Notes: generated from the sequence alone by a model not told the origin. Positions 44,837 through 55,343 are shown, counted from the first letter of the stretch. The stretch: 64,000 bases of DNA from Dongia rigui (GCF_034044635.1 NZ_JAXCLX010000001.1:310001-374000); one strand, 5' to 3'. Translations and numbers: made by a program.

Positions 44837-45711
44837 AATCCCCGTAGCGGCAAGTCTGGACCGCGCCGCAGCCAATTATCGGCAGGATATCGCGCAGCAC
44901 CGTCGATGCAATGCAGCGTATAGGCATGACGCGACCGCGTCGAGCGGTTGGCCGAACTGTAATGCGGCAGCAGCCCATGAAGCACGATCAGCGATCCCTT
45001 CTTGGCGTCAAGGTTGACGGCCGGCCGATCGGGCCAAGGTGCGGGATCAAGCGTCTCGGTCACCAGTTGGTCGCCGTCAACATGCCGGAAGCGCTTGCGT
45101 AACGGCCCCTTATGGGCACCGGGCATGCCCAGCATGCCGCCATTCGTGCTGTCGGCATCCTCAAGCGCGAACCAGAAACCGATGCAGCTCATCGGCTCGG
45201 TATAGAGGTAGGTGGAATCCTGATGCCATGACACCTCGCCGCCGATCCCCGGTTGCTTGAAGATATACATCGATTGCAGCAGCAGCGGGTCGCTCAACAA
45301 ACCCTTCGCCAGTGAAGCCAGCCGCGGCTGGCGCGAGAAGGCCGAGAATGCCGGATCCAGGTCATGCATGGCATGACCCAGCTTGTTGACCGCCAACGCC
45401 TTCGGGCGCGTCAGGTGGCCATCGGCGTCGACCGCTTCCTCCTCGAGGAAGAAGCGGATCGCGTCGCCGGATTCCCGGAAGTAGCGGTCGGCCGCATGCG
45501 CCACCGATTTGGTCGAGAAAACCGTGCGATGCGCCTCGGCGTCAAAGCCCGCCACAAGTTCATTGGCGCGCGCGACCAGCCCGTCGCAAAGCTCGGTCGG
45601 CACAAAATTTTCGATCAGCAGGTAACCATCCGCCTCGAAGGCAGCACGCATATCAGGTGTGAGGCCGGTGTCGGTGGCGGCAAAGCGGCGCGGTGTCGTA
45701 TCTGTAGACAT
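44833..45711 (-). CDS. Phytanoyl-CoA dioxygenase (PhyH)-family oxygenase
   Basis: A 292-residue Fe(II)/2-oxoglutarate oxygenase. The H-x-D iron motif is in SWHQDSTYLYTEP, and the distal His and 2-oxoglutarate-binding Arg are expected in SRHAYTLHCIDG. The N-terminus (FEADGYLLIENFV) is typical of PhyH proteins. It lies 10 bases after deoB on the same strand and so appears to be the last gene of the nucleoside operon. The substrate is not known; a nucleoside- or base-related one would fit the context. Confidence 0.88.
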   Translation of the reverse strand: MSTDTTPRRFAATDTGLTPDMRAAFEADGYLLIENFVPTELCDGLVARANELVAGFDAEAHRTVFSTKSVAHAADRYFRESGDAIRFFLEEEAVDADGHLTRPKALAVNKLGHAMHDLDPAFSAFSRQPRLASLAKGLLSDPLLLQSMYIFKQPGIGGEVSWHQDSTYLYTEPMSCIGFWFALEDADSTNGGMLGMPGAHKGPLRKRFRHVDGDQLVTETLDPAPWPDRPAVNLDAKKGSLIVLHGLLPHYSSANRSTRSRHAYTLHCIDGAARYPADNWLRRGPDLPLRGF

Positions 45712-45720
45712 GATGACCGT

Positions 45721-46944
45721 TTAAAAGCAGGCGGTGCCATGGGCGAGCGGTGCCAGCCCAAGATGTTTGGCGATGGTCTGGCCCATATCGGCAAAACTTG
45801 TGCGGCGACCGAGCGAGCCGATCGGGGCGGACGGGCCAAAGAACAGGACCGGCACGAATTCCCGCGTGTGATCCGTTCCACCGGAAGTCGGATCGCAACC
45901 GTGGTCGGCCGTAATAAGTGCCAGATCGCCAGGACGCATGGCCGCGTGGAAATGCGGGATGCGCGCATCAAACGCTTCAAGCGCCGCAGCATAGCCCGCA
46001 ACATCGCGCCGATGGCCGAACAGCGTATCGAAATCGACAAAATTGGCGAAGGTCAGGCTGCCATCCGGGGCATTGGCCATCAATTCCAGCGTAACATCGA
46101 CGAGGGCCGTATTGTCCTCGCCCTTTACCTTCCGGGTCGGGCCGCGGCCGCCAAATATGTCGGCGATCTTGCCGACCGAAATGACCTCGCGGCCGGATGC
46201 CTGAAGACGATCGAGTAGCGTTTCCTCCGGCGGCGGCGTCGTGAAGTCGCGCCGGTGCGAGGTTCGCTTGAAGGCCCCTTTTCGCTCGCCGACGAAGGGG
46301 CGCGCGATGACGCGCGCAATGCGCAGTGGTTCCAGCAAGCGCTTTGCCACTTGGCACACGTCCAGCAGTCGATCGAGGCCGAAGTGTTGCTCATGGGCCG
46401 CGATCTGGAACACGGAATCGGCCGAGGTGTAGCAGATGGGCTTGCTGCTGCGGATATGTTCCTCGCCCAGCCGGTCGAGGACTTCAGTGCCAGAGGCATG
46501 GCAATTGCCGATGATGCCGGGAAGCGCGCAAAGTCGCACCAGTTCGGCCATGATCTCGGGCGGGAAGCACGGATCGGTCTTGGGGAAGTAGCCCCAATCG
46601 ACGGGAACCGGGCAGCCGGCCATCTCCCAATGACCGCTCGGCGTGTCCTTGCCGGCCGAAAGCTCGGCAGCGGCGCCAAAGGCACCTGTCGCCGGCAGCT
46701 TTGTGAACCCGGCCGGAAGTTGCCCCGTGGCCAACTCGGCAGCAAGACCCAACCCCACTTGTTCGAGATTGGGCAGACGCAGCGGGCCGGAACGCAGACC
46801 AGGCCTGTCGGCCTTCCCAGCCATGCAAAAGGCAGCGATATGGCCCAGGGTGTCGGCGCCCAGATCACCGAAACGACCGGCGTCCGGTGCCGCCCCGATG
46901 CCGAAGGAATCCATGACCAGAATGAAGGCGCGCCTTTCGCTCAT
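45721..46944 (-). CDS. deoB: Phosphopentomutase DeoB
   Basis: A 407-residue alkaline-phosphatase-superfamily mutase. The N-terminal metal site is [17 protein letters not shown]; further ligands are in [20 protein letters not shown]. It interconverts (deoxy)ribose 1-phosphate and 5-phosphate in the cytosol, using the sugar phosphates released by DeoA and the PNP encoded just upstream. It overlaps deoA by four bases. No deoC aldolase is in the window, so deoxyribose-5-phosphate must be handled by a gene elsewhere. Confidence 0.97.
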   Translation of the reverse strand: MSERRAFILVMDSFGIGAAPDAGRFGDLGADTLGHIAAFCMAGKADRPGLRSGPLRLPNLEQVGLGLAAELATGQLPAGFTKLPATGAFGAAAELSAGKDTPSGHWEMAGCPVPVDWGYFPKTDPCFPPEIMAELVRLCALPGIIGNCHASGTEVLDRLGEEHIRSSKPICYTSADSVFQIAAHEQHFGLDRLLDVCQVAKRLLEPLRIARVIARPFVGERKGAFKRTSHRRDFTTPPPEETLLDRLQASGREVISVGKIADIFGGRGPTRKVKGEDNTALVDVTLELMANAPDGSLTFANFVDFDTLFGHRRDVAGYAAALEAFDARIPHFHAAMRPGDLALITADHGCDPTSGGTDHTREFVPVLFFGPSAPIGSLGRRTSFADMGQTIAKHLGLAPLAHGTACF

Positions 46945-48257
46945 CGCAACTCCTCCATCACGACCGGTCCCGTGCGGCTTTCGCCGACCAGGCGAATGGC
47001 GCGGCGCAGGCTGCTTGCGGCCATGCCGGCTGACGCCTCGTCAGCGGCATGAATGAGGGCGATCGGCTGGTCGGGGCCGACCGGTTCACCCAGTCCGACG
47101 ATGTCGGTGAGGCCGACACGGTGATCGATGCCATCGCTGGGGTTGGTCCGCCCGCCGCCCAGGGCCACGATGGCCATACCGATTGCCCGGGTATCCATGA
47201 CGCGGACAACACCGGCTTCCTCTGCAAAGCAGGGCTTCACTACCGGCGCTTTGGCGAGGTGCTGTTCGGGCCGCTCAAGGATATCCGCCGGCCCACCAAG
47301 GCCAACGACCATGCGCTGGAAATGTTCCGCCGCTTGCCCACTTTCAAGTGCCCGCTCGGCCAGACGCCGCCCCTGCGCCGCATCATCCGCTTTGCCGCCG
47401 ATCACCAGCAGCTCGGCCGAAAGCGCCAGTGTGACATCAAGGAGACGCGGCTCGGTCTTTTCGCCCTTGAGGCATTGGATAGATTCCAGCATCTCCACCG
47501 CGTTGCCAGCGGTGCGACCCAGGACCTGGTTCATGTCGGTGATGAGGGCGCTGGTCTTCACACCCGCGCCATTGGCGACCCGGACGATGGAATCAGCCAG
47601 TTCCCGCGCCATCTTGAGCTCGGCTGCAAAGGCGCCAGAGCCGGTCTTCACGTCCATCACCAACCCTTGCAGGCCCGCCGCCAGTTTCTTTGACAAGATC
47701 GAGGCGGTGATGAGCGGTACGGATTCAACCGTCGCCGTCACGTCACGGATGGCATAGAAGCGCCGGTCGGCAGGCGCCAGATCCGCCGTCTGCCCGATAA
47801 TCGCGCAACCCGTCTCCTTGACCACCTGACGGAAAGTATCGAGAGCAGGGGCTGTTTGGTAGCCCGGGATGGCGTCGAATTTGTCGAGCGTTCCACCGGT
47901 GTGGCCCAGGCCGCGGCCCGAAATCATCGGCACATAGCAGCCGCAGGCCGCAACGATCGGCCCCAGGATGAGCGATGTCTTGTCACCGACACCACCGGTC
48001 GAGTGCTTGTCGACAATCGGACCGTCGAGCCGCAGCGATGTCCAGTCGAGCACCGTACCGGAATGCATCATGGCGCGCGTCAGGGCGACCCGCTCGGTCA
48101 TGTCCATGCCGCGAAAGAAGACTGCCATGGCAAAGGATGCAATCTGGCCTTCGCTCACGGCACCGGAACTGATGCCGCTGACAAAAAACTCGATCTCGGC
48201 GGGCGTCAGACGCTGGGCGTCCCGCTTCTTGCGGATAATTTCCTGCGGCAGCATCAT
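46941..48257 (-). CDS. deoA: Thymidine phosphorylase DeoA
   Basis: A 438-residue pyrimidine nucleoside phosphorylase of normal length. The phosphate-binding region is [15 protein letters not shown] and the family signature [18 protein letters not shown] follows. It phosphorolyses thymidine (and deoxyuridine) to base plus deoxyribose 1-phosphate. It overlaps both the PNP gene and deoB by four bases, so the salvage enzymes are translated in series. Confidence 0.96.
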   Translation of the reverse strand: MMLPQEIIRKKRDAQRLTPAEIEFFVSGISSGAVSEGQIASFAMAVFFRGMDMTERVALTRAMMHSGTVLDWTSLRLDGPIVDKHSTGGVGDKTSLILGPIVAACGCYVPMISGRGLGHTGGTLDKFDAIPGYQTAPALDTFRQVVKETGCAIIGQTADLAPADRRFYAIRDVTATVESVPLITASILSKKLAAGLQGLVMDVKTGSGAFAAELKMARELADSIVRVANGAGVKTSALITDMNQVLGRTAGNAVEMLESIQCLKGEKTEPRLLDVTLALSAELLVIGGKADDAAQGRRLAERALESGQAAEHFQRMVVGLGGPADILERPEQHLAKAPVVKPCFAEEAGVVRVMDTRAIGMAIVALGGGRTNPSDGIDHRVGLTDIVGLGEPVGPDQPIALIHAADEASAGMAASSLRRAIRLVGESRTGPVVMEELR

Positions 48258-49054
48258 GGCCTGGCGCCCAGCAAACCCAGCAGCAGTCGAGTCAGTTTGT
48301 CAGAAGCGGTTTTCATCTGCTGCATCGTGTGCTCATGGCTCAGGCTCTCGCGGCTCATCCCGGCACCCATATTGGTGACGGCGCTGATGGCCGCAACCTT
48401 CATGCCGAAATAACGCGCCAGGATCACGTCCGGCACTGTCGACATGCCGACAGCGTCAATCCCAAATCGACGCAGCCCTTTGATTTCGGCTGGCGTCTCG
48501 AATTGCGGGCCGGCGAGCCAGGCGTAGACCCCCTCCTTCAACGGGATCTTCAGCTTCGCCGCCTGTGTCTTGAATGCCTTGCGTAGGCCCGCATCATAGG
48601 CGCCCACCATGTCGACGAAGCGCTGATTACCGGTCAAACCGAACAGCGGCGATTCCTGAACGTAATTGACATGATCCTTGATGAGGATCAGTCCACCCGG
48701 CTTCACGCTCGGCATCAGGCTGCCAGCCGCATTGGTAAGGAGCAGGGTCTCGCACCCCAGGCCGTGCAATGTCTCAAGCGGCACCTTCATGGCGCCTGCA
48801 TCACCGCGTTCGTAGTAGTGAATACGCCCTTGCAATACCGCGACAGACTTGCGCCCGATACGCCCAAGCACCAGGCGGCCGGCATGGCCGCTGACGCCCG
48901 ATTGCTCGAAGCCCGGCAAGTCGGCATAGGGAAAGACGATCGGATCCGCGACATGCGCGGCGAACTCGCCCATCCCGGAACCAAGGACCAAGCCGATCTC
49001 GGCACGGAACCCCTTGGCCTTGCGCGCAATGGTCTTCAGCGTCGCAGCGCTCAT
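48254..49054 (-). CDS. Purine nucleoside phosphorylase (trimeric class)
   Basis: A 266-residue PNP of the trimeric NP-II class: phosphate loop [11 protein letters not shown], then [21 protein letters not shown] and the purine-binding [11 protein letters not shown], with [16 protein letters not shown]. It converts inosine, guanosine and their deoxy forms to base plus (deoxy)ribose 1-phosphate. Four-base overlaps with cdd and deoA keep it in the nucleoside operon. The bases released could enter the allantoin route divergently encoded at 54423. Confidence 0.93.
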   Translation of the reverse strand: MSAATLKTIARKAKGFRAEIGLVLGSGMGEFAAHVADPIVFPYADLPGFEQSGVSGHAGRLVLGRIGRKSVAVLQGRIHYYERGDAGAMKVPLETLHGLGCETLLLTNAAGSLMPSVKPGGLILIKDHVNYVQESPLFGLTGNQRFVDMVGAYDAGLRKAFKTQAAKLKIPLKEGVYAWLAGPQFETPAEIKGLRRFGIDAVGMSTVPDVILARYFGMKVAAISAVTNMGAGMSRESLSHEHTMQQMKTASDKLTRLLLGLLGARP

Positions 49055-49443
49055 GACAGGTGATCCTTGCCGAACGAGGCGGGCAGCAAATCGGCCAGCT
49101 TGAACGTGCGCCGCAACCCTTCCGGCCCGCAGACATGGACCGGCGTATCCGGTGCAGCGAATTCAGCGATACGCTGGCGGCAGCCACCGCAGGGCGTGGT
49201 GAGGTTGACACCCTCGCCCATCACAACGATCTCGCGGATCTTCTTCGCACCGTTGCTGACCATGGCGCCAATGGCACTGGTCTCGGCGCACCAGCCCTCG
49301 GGGAAGGAGGCATTCTCGACGTTGCAGCCGGCATAAACGCTGCCATCATCCGCCAGCAAAGCGGCTCCGACATGATAGTTCGAATAGGGCGCATGGGCAT
49401 GTGTCATGGCGCGGCGCGCGGCTTCGAGCAGCCGGGGATCCAT
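49051..49443 (-). CDS. cdd: Cytidine deaminase Cdd
   Basis: A 130-residue homotetramer-type cytidine deaminase. Zinc ligands Cys52, Cys85 and Cys88 and catalytic Glu54 are in WCAETSAIG and TPCGGCRQ. It deaminates (deoxy)cytidine to (deoxy)uridine. Three consecutive ATGs (49449, 49446, 49443) are possible starts; the last is used because AAGGAG lies eight bases upstream of it. The first would overlap the permease stop. Confidence 0.94.
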   Translation of the reverse strand: MDPRLLEAARRAMTHAHAPYSNYHVGAALLADDGSVYAGCNVENASFPEGWCAETSAIGAMVSNGAKKIREIVVMGEGVNLTTPCGGCRQRIAEFAAPDTPVHVCGPEGLRRTFKLADLLPASFGKDHLS

Positions 49444-49445
49444 CA

Positions 49446-50420
49446 TCATCTCTCCTTGATATAGGGATAGCCCAGTGCCTTCGGCGCGACCGCCTTGCCG
49501 ATAAACCCGGCCAGCAGCACGACGGTGAAGAGATAGGGCGATGCCTGAATGAGTGGCACCGGCACCTGGCCAATGCCTGGGATGGCGACACCTTGCAGGC
49601 GGATCGCGATCGCATCCAGGAAACCGAACAGCAGGCAGGCAAAGAAGGCCGGCCACGGCCGCCATTTGCCGAATATCATGGCGGCAAGTGCAATGAAGCC
49701 GCGGCCCGCCGTCATCTCCTTCTGGAAACCGGCATTCTGCGATATCGACAGGAACGTGCCGGCGATGCCACAAAGGGCACCCGCCATCATCACCGCCATG
49801 TAGCGCAGGCGCAGCACCGGAATACCGGCCGTGTCGACCACCGCCGGGGCCTCGCCGGCCGCGCGCAGCCGCAGGCCGAAGCGCGTGCGGTAAAGGACGA
49901 ACCAAACGGCGGGCACGATCGCGACCGCCAAATAGGTCAGCAGGCTGTGGCCGCTGACGATGTGAAAATAGATCGGACCGATCACCGGCACGTCGCGCAA
50001 GATATCGGCGCCCGGCAGCGTGATCGGCATCAGCCGTTGTTCGGGCGCCAGATCCGGCGTGTTTCCGCCGCGCCCGAACCAGGCATGCCCCAGCACCACG
50101 GTCAGCCCAGCCGCGGTGATGTTGATCGCAACCCCGGACACCACCTGGTCGCCGCGATGGGCGATGCAGGCATAGCCATGCACCAGCGACAGCAGCACCG
50201 CCACCACGATCGCCGCCCCAAGAGCGATCAGCGGAGAGCCGGTCTCGGCCGCGACGACGGCCGCGGCAAAGGCCGCCGCCAGCATCTTGCCTTCAAGGCC
50301 GATATCGATGACGCCGGAACGTTCCGAAAAAATGCCAGCCATCGCGCAGAAAATGAGCGGCGTCGCCATGCGGATGGTCGCGGCGAGTGTCGAAAGCGCC
50401 AGGACGAAGACGTCATCCAT
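49446..50420 (-). CDS. Nucleoside ABC transporter permease (NupQ-like)
   Basis: A 324-residue membrane permease with about eight to ten helices and the branched-chain-type permease pattern: FSERSGVIDIGLEGKMLAAA near the N-terminus, then GDQVVSGVAINITAAGL and a late RFGLRLRAAGEAP cytoplasmic loop. This matches the second permease of BMP-dependent nucleoside importers. It overlaps the other permease by eight bases. Confidence 0.92.
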   Translation of the reverse strand: MDDVFVLALSTLAATIRMATPLIFCAMAGIFSERSGVIDIGLEGKMLAAAFAAAVVAAETGSPLIALGAAIVVAVLLSLVHGYACIAHRGDQVVSGVAINITAAGLTVVLGHAWFGRGGNTPDLAPEQRLMPITLPGADILRDVPVIGPIYFHIVSGHSLLTYLAVAIVPAVWFVLYRTRFGLRLRAAGEAPAVVDTAGIPVLRLRYMAVMMAGALCGIAGTFLSISQNAGFQKEMTAGRGFIALAAMIFGKWRPWPAFFACLLFGFLDAIAIRLQGVAIPGIGQVPVPLIQASPYLFTVVLLAGFIGKAVAPKALGYPYIKER

Positions 50421-51543
50421 GGGACGATGCCTCTCGCACCTTCGCCGCCATCAGGCGCAGATAAAGCCGCTCGACCCAGGGACGATTCATATACGCCAGC
50501 GCGCCAGAGAACAGGATGATAAGGCCCTGGATGGTGATAATCATCTCGCGCGTGATCGTCGGAATCTCGAAGGCCAGTTCCGCACCGCCTTGATAGAGCG
50601 CGCCGAACAGCAGGCTGGCGAGCACAATCCCGAAAGGATGATTGCGGCCCATCAGCGCCACGGCGATGCCGGTGAAGCCGGCACCAGCGACAAAATCGAG
50701 CAGCAGGCGGTGCTGCACACCCAGGATTTCGTTGACACCCACCGAGCCTGCCAACGCCCCCGAGATCGCCATGGCGATCATGACGATGCGCCCCGGTTTG
50801 ATGCCGGCATAGATCGCGGCGCGCGGCGCCAGGCCGGTCGCCCTTATCTCGTAGCCGAGGCGAGAGCGCCAAATGAAGATCTCAACCAGCACGCAACAGA
50901 TCAACGCCCAGATCAGCGAGAGGTTGAGCGGTGTCGAGGACATCTTGATGCCGAACCATGCGAAAACAGTCGCCATCTCCGGCAGGGTCGCGTTTTCGGT
51001 AAAGGTGCGACTCTGGGTCGACATCTGCCCGGGATCGCGAAAGACGTCGACCAGCAGATAGACCATCAACGAGGCGGCAAGGAAATTGAACATGATCGTC
51101 GTAATGACGATATGGTTGCCGCGATGTGCCTGCAGATAGGCGGGCACGATCGCCCAGGCTGCACCGAAGCCCGCAGCTGCCAGGATGGCGAGCGGCACCA
51201 GAAGCGGGGCCGGCAGAAAACCGTCGCAGGCGAGTGCCACCACGCCGGCGCCCAGGCCGCCAATATAGGCTTGTCCCTCGCCGCCGATGTTGAAGAGCCC
51301 GGCGTGGAAGGCCACTGCCACGGCAAGCCCGGTAAAGATGAAGCTCGTCGCGTAATAGAGCGTGTAGCCCCAGCCATACCCGCTGCCAAAGGCACCCTCG
51401 ATGAGGATGGCGATGGCATCAAACGGATTGGCGCCGATGGTCCACAGGATGAGGCCGGCAACGACGAGCGCCATCAGCACGTTGATGACGGGTAGAACGC
51501 CGATCTCGAGCCAGCGCGGCAATTGGCTGGGGCGGGTACTCAC
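50413..51543 (-). CDS. Nucleoside ABC transporter permease (NupP-like)
   Basis: A 376-residue permease with about nine to ten helices. The landmarks are AFHAGLFNIGGEGQAYIGG, HRGNHIVITTIMFNFLA and SRLGYEIRATGLAPRAA, the first-permease pattern of the BMP-family nucleoside importers. It is coupled to the ATPase gene (four-base overlap) and to the second permease. Confidence 0.92.
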   Translation of the reverse strand: MSTRPSQLPRWLEIGVLPVINVLMALVVAGLILWTIGANPFDAIAILIEGAFGSGYGWGYTLYYATSFIFTGLAVAVAFHAGLFNIGGEGQAYIGGLGAGVVALACDGFLPAPLLVPLAILAAAGFGAAWAIVPAYLQAHRGNHIVITTIMFNFLAASLMVYLLVDVFRDPGQMSTQSRTFTENATLPEMATVFAWFGIKMSSTPLNLSLIWALICCVLVEIFIWRSRLGYEIRATGLAPRAAIYAGIKPGRIVMIAMAISGALAGSVGVNEILGVQHRLLLDFVAGAGFTGIAVALMGRNHPFGIVLASLLFGALYQGGAELAFEIPTITREMIITIQGLIILFSGALAYMNRPWVERLYLRLMAAKVREASSHG

Positions 51544-53135
51544 GACGCCACGCGCAGCGTCTCGGCGCTGCCGGTCATCATCAGGCCGAGTTGTCGCTCG
51601 TCCGCATCCGCGCCCGCGATCTCCCCGACAATGCGCCCCTGATTCATCACCAGGATGCGATCGGCCAGCGCCAGAATCTCATCGAGTTCGACCGAAACCA
51701 GCAGAACCGCAACGCCACGATCGCGCAGGGCAATGATCTCGCGATGGATGAATTCGATCGCGCCAATGTCGACCCCCCGCGTCGGCTGACCGATCAGCAG
51801 AACGCGCGGCTGGCAGGCCATTTCGCGCGCCAGAATGAGCTTCTGCTGGTTGCCGCCGCTGAATTTCGCGGACCCCAATTGTGGCAACGGCGGGCGCACG
51901 TCAAAGCCCTGCATCAGTTTTTCACAGCGCGCCGTCATGGCTGTTCGATCGAGCAGGAAGCGACCGCCAAGATCGGGATCACGCTGATAGCCGAGCACCG
52001 AGGATTCCCAGGCCGGAAAGCCGGTGACGATGCCAAGGCGATGCCTGTCTTCCGGCACATGCGCCAAACCCAGCGCCCGCATGGCGGCCGGATCGCTGGG
52101 CTGGGTCGCCATGACGACAGCGTCTTGCAGCCGGATGCGGCCGCCGCTGGGATGGCGGATGCCGGCAAGCGTCTCCAGCAGTTCGCTTTGCCCGTTACCC
52201 GACACGCCGGCAATGCCGACGATCTCACCGGCACGGAGATCGAACGTGATGTCATGAAGGCGGGTGACGCCGCGATCGTCGACAAGCGAAAGTCCTTCGA
52301 CGGCAAGCTCGACGTCGCGCGGAGATGCCGGGGTCTTGTCAAGCTCGAGGCGCACCTTGCGCCCGACCATCAGTTCGGCCAATTCCTGCGCATCTGTATC
52401 AGCGGTCCGGCGATCGGCAACAACCGCGCCACCACGCATGACGGTGACGTTATCGGTGATGGCCAGGACTTCCTTCAGCTTGTGGGTGATGAGAAGCACC
52501 GTGACGCCACGCGCCTTCAAGGCCGACAGGATGCGAAACAGTTGATCCGTCTCCTGCGGCGTCAACACGCCGGTCGGCTCATCCAGAATGAGGATGGAGC
52601 AATGACGAAAGAGCGCCTTCAGGATCTCGACGCGCTGCTGGTCACCCACCGGAAGATCGGCGATGCGGGCATCTGGGTCGACAGTCAGGCCGAATTCCTG
52701 GCCAAGTCGCAGTAATTCGGCCCGTGCCTTGTCCTGGCCTTCCTTCAGCAGGGCGCCACCTTCGGCACCCAGCATCACGTTCTCCAGGACCGAGAAACTT
52801 TCCACCAGCATGAAGTGCTGGTGCACCATGCCAATGCCGGCAGCAATGGCATCAGCGGAATTGCGGATAGCCACCTTGGCGCCGTCAATCCTGATCTCGC
52901 CGCCGTCGGCCTCATAGAAGCCGTAGACGATCGACATCAGAGTCGACTTGCCGGCACCGTTCTCGCCGATGATGCCGTGGATCGTGCCTTTCCCGACACG
53001 CAAGGACACGTCACGATTGGCTTGAACCGAGCCGAAACGTTTATTGATTCCGACCAACTCGATGGCAGGCGGCGGCGCCCCGGGGAACGCCGCCGCTGTC
53101 ATCGCCTGGTCCGACCCATAGGGGGCGGCCGACAT
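51540..53135 (-). CDS. Nucleoside ABC transporter ATP-binding protein (NupO-like, two ABC domains)
   Basis: A 531-residue protein with two ABC cassettes in tandem. The first has Walker A GENGAGKST, LPVGDQQRVEILKAL and LILDEPTGVLTPQE. The second has a degenerate Walker A region GVSGNGQSEL and a signature FSGGNQQKLILAREM. This asymmetry is normal for sugar/nucleoside importers of the RbsA/YufO type. The start at 53135 (MSAAPYGSD) follows the BMP gene by 34 bases; 53102 is an alternative. Confidence 0.92.
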   Translation of the reverse strand: MSAAPYGSDQAMTAAAFPGAPPPAIELVGINKRFGSVQANRDVSLRVGKGTIHGIIGENGAGKSTLMSIVYGFYEADGGEIRIDGAKVAIRNSADAIAAGIGMVHQHFMLVESFSVLENVMLGAEGGALLKEGQDKARAELLRLGQEFGLTVDPDARIADLPVGDQQRVEILKALFRHCSILILDEPTGVLTPQETDQLFRILSALKARGVTVLLITHKLKEVLAITDNVTVMRGGAVVADRRTADTDAQELAELMVGRKVRLELDKTPASPRDVELAVEGLSLVDDRGVTRLHDITFDLRAGEIVGIAGVSGNGQSELLETLAGIRHPSGGRIRLQDAVVMATQPSDPAAMRALGLAHVPEDRHRLGIVTGFPAWESSVLGYQRDPDLGGRFLLDRTAMTARCEKLMQGFDVRPPLPQLGSAKFSGGNQQKLILAREMACQPRVLLIGQPTRGVDIGAIEFIHREIIALRDRGVAVLLVSVELDEILALADRILVMNQGRIVGEIAGADADERQLGLMMTGSAETLRVAS

Positions 53136-53169
53136 GTCTGTCAAAAGTCCGATCGCTTGGCCAAACCGC

Positions 53170-54162
53170 TTAATAGCTGCAGGCGTTGTCAGCCATGTAA
53201 TCATGCACCTTGATCTTGCCGGAGATGATGTCGGCCTTGGCGGCCTCGACCTTCGCCTTCATGTCGTCGGTGATAAGCGACTTGTTGTTGTCGTCGAGCG
53301 CCCAGCCGACACCTTCATGGGCAAGATCCATGACCGTGACACCGGCCTTCCAGCTGCCATCCTTGGCGGCCTTGGCTGAATTGTAGACGGCCACATCGAC
53401 GCGCTTGACCATCGAGGTCAGCATGGTACCGGGATGCAGATAGTTCTGGTTGCTGTCGACACCGATCGCCAACTTGCCGGCATCCTTGGCGGCCTGATAG
53501 ACGCCGGTGCCGGTGCCTCCCGCCGCGGCGAAGATGACATCGACACCTTGGTCGAACTGGCCCTTGGCAAGCTCGGTGCCCTTGGTCGGATCGTTCCACG
53601 CCGCCGGGGTGGTGCCGGTCATGTTGGCCGTGACAGACGCATCCTTGTTGGCGTATTTGGCGCCCTGTTCGTAGCCGCATTCGAAACGGCGAATGAGCGG
53701 GATATCCATGCCGCCAACGAAACCAACCTTGGCCGACTTGCTCGCCATCGAGGCCAGCATGCCGACCAGGAACGAGCCTTCGTGTTCGTTGAAGACGATC
53801 GATTGCACATTCGGCAGATCGACCACCATGTCGATGATGGCGAAGTGCTTGTCGGGGAACTCCTTGGCAACCTTGGCCAAGGCGTCAGCCTGGCTGAAAC
53901 CGATGCCAATGATCGGGTCGGCACCCTTCTCCGCCATGCGACGAAAAGCCTGTTCGCGCTGCGCGTCGGTCTGCACCTCGAACTCGAGATAGGAATCGCC
54001 CGTCTCGGCCTTGTATTTCTCCATGCCGTTGAAAGCGGCTTCGTTGAACGATTTGTCGAATTTTCCGCCGGCGTCATAGACTACGGCTGGTTCGGCCATG
54101 GCAGCACCCGCTGCAAACATTACCGCCATCGCCGTCGCTGCGCGGAGCAAAAGCTTGTTCAT
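53170..54162 (-). CDS. BMP-family nucleoside-binding protein
   Basis: A 330-residue periplasmic binding protein with a signal peptide (MNKLLLRAATAMAVMFAAG, cleavage near AMA-EPA). The landmarks VYDAGGKFDKSFNEAAFNGM, NVQSIVFNEHEGSFLVGMLA and FECGYEQGAKYAN define the BMP/PnrA family, which binds purine and pyrimidine nucleosides. No lipobox is seen at the cleavage site. It is the first gene of the operon; GGGAG lies seven bases upstream of its ATG and partly inside a hairpin. Confidence 0.94.
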   Translation of the reverse strand: MNKLLLRAATAMAVMFAAGAAMAEPAVVYDAGGKFDKSFNEAAFNGMEKYKAETGDSYLEFEVQTDAQREQAFRRMAEKGADPIIGIGFSQADALAKVAKEFPDKHFAIIDMVVDLPNVQSIVFNEHEGSFLVGMLASMASKSAKVGFVGGMDIPLIRRFECGYEQGAKYANKDASVTANMTGTTPAAWNDPTKGTELAKGQFDQGVDVIFAAAGGTGTGVYQAAKDAGKLAIGVDSNQNYLHPGTMLTSMVKRVDVAVYNSAKAAKDGSWKAGVTVMDLAHEGVGWALDDNNKSLITDDMKAKVEAAKADIISGKIKVHDYMADNACSY

Positions 54163-54172
54163 CTCACGTCTC

Positions 54173-54190
54173 CCAAAAGTGGCCTTTTGG
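54173..54190 (-). promoter_or_regulatory. Hairpin at the ribosome binding site of the nucleoside operon
   Basis: On the minus strand CCAAAAG-GCCA-CTTTTGG forms a perfect 7-bp hairpin at 54190-54173. The Shine-Dalgarno GGGAG (54174-54170) shares its first two G residues with the hairpin. This could limit translation of the BMP gene or mark a regulatory 5' leader. No known riboswitch pattern was recognised in the remaining 54191-54422 region. Confidence 0.5.
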
Positions 54191-54422
54191 CCGTTTCTTT
54201 TCATCAGCGGACGCGGGCCTGTCGGACCTGTCGCCTTGCCCGCGATAATGCTGACCCTTTGGACAGGAATCAACCGCGATATCCCTGCGAACGGGCAGGA
54301 TGAGCCGGGGGACGGCGATTTTCAAAGAAAGATTTGTAAAGTTTCGCGCCATATCCGATCTGCCCAGATCGCCGGGTGGCTGGTGTAAGCTCTAGCTCGG
54401 AAAACGTGGGAAATGACCGGCT

Positions 54423-55343
54423 ATGGCTGATAAATCCTATCCGCGCGATCTTGTCGGCTATGGCCGAGAGCCGCCCTACGCCGATTGGCCTGGCGGCGCC
54501 CGGATCGCCGTTCAGTTCGTCCTCAACTATGAAGAGGGGGGTGAGAACTGCCTCCTGCATGGCGACCCTGCCTCGGAAGCGTTCCTGTCGGAGATTGTCG
54601 CGGCACAGCCAGTTCCCGGCGCTCGTCACATCAGCATGGAATCGATCTATGAATATGGCAGCCGCGTCGGTGCCTGGCGCGTCCTGGATCTCTTCCGTCG
54701 CCATCAGCTGCCGCTGACGATCTTCGCCGTCGGCATGGCCGCCGAACGTCACCCCGCCATCATTCGCGCCATGTACGATGCCGGGCACGAGATCTGCAGT
54801 CACGGCTATCGCTGGATCAATTACCAGAGCGTCGACGAGGCGACCGAGCGTGACCATTTGCAACGTGCGATCGAGGCGATCCGCGCGGCCACGGGAGAGC
54901 GGCCGCTCGGCTGGTACACCGGTCGGACCGGCCCCAATACCCATCGTTTGGTCGCAGCCGAAGGCGGCTTCCTCTACAATGCCGATGACTATAGCGATGA
55001 CCTGCCGTTCTGGTCGACGCTCCACGGCCCGCCCCAACTGATCGTGCCCTACACGCTCGATGCCAATGACATGCGCTTTGCCTCGCCCCAGGGTTTCAAT
55101 AGCGGCGATCAGTTCTTCAGCTATCTGCGCGACAGCTTCGATGTCCTTTACGCCGAGGGCGCCACGACGCCGCGCATGATGTCGATTGGCCTGCATGGCC
55201 GGATCGTCGGGCGTCCCGGCCGTCTTAGGTCGCTGCAAAGGTTCATCGAACATGTCATGAGCCACGACAAGGTCTGGGTATGCCGGCGCATCGACATTGC
55301 CCGTCACTGGCGCGAACGCCACCCCTTTGGAGAACACGCATGA
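54423..55343 (+). CDS. puuE: Allantoinase PuuE (polysaccharide deacetylase family)
   Basis: A 306-residue NodB-fold protein: [20 protein letters not shown] and [14 protein letters not shown] are the PuuE signature, with [13 protein letters not shown] supplying metal ligands. PuuE opens allantoin to allantoate without sharing ancestry with classical amidohydrolase allantoinases. It is the first gene of puuE-alc-allA, overlaps alc by four bases, and is divergent from the nucleoside operon. Confidence 0.95.
   Translation: MADKSYPRDLVGYGREPPYADWPGGARIAVQFVLNYEEGGENCLLHGDPASEAFLSEIVAAQPVPGARHISMESIYEYGSRVGAWRVLDLFRRHQLPLTIFAVGMAAERHPAIIRAMYDAGHEICSHGYRWINYQSVDEATERDHLQRAIEAIRAATGERPLGWYTGRTGPNTHRLVAAEGGFLYNADDYSDDLPFWSTLHGPPQLIVPYTLDANDMRFASPQGFNSGDQFFSYLRDSFDVLYAEGATTPRMMSIGLHGRIVGRPGRLRSLQRFIEHVMSHDKVWVCRRIDIARHWRERHPFGEHA

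Noticed and set aside
54191-54422. Possible purine or 2'-deoxyguanosine riboswitch
   Set aside because: No recognisable three-way junction core or conserved loop bases; only the short hairpin at 54173-54190 stands out.
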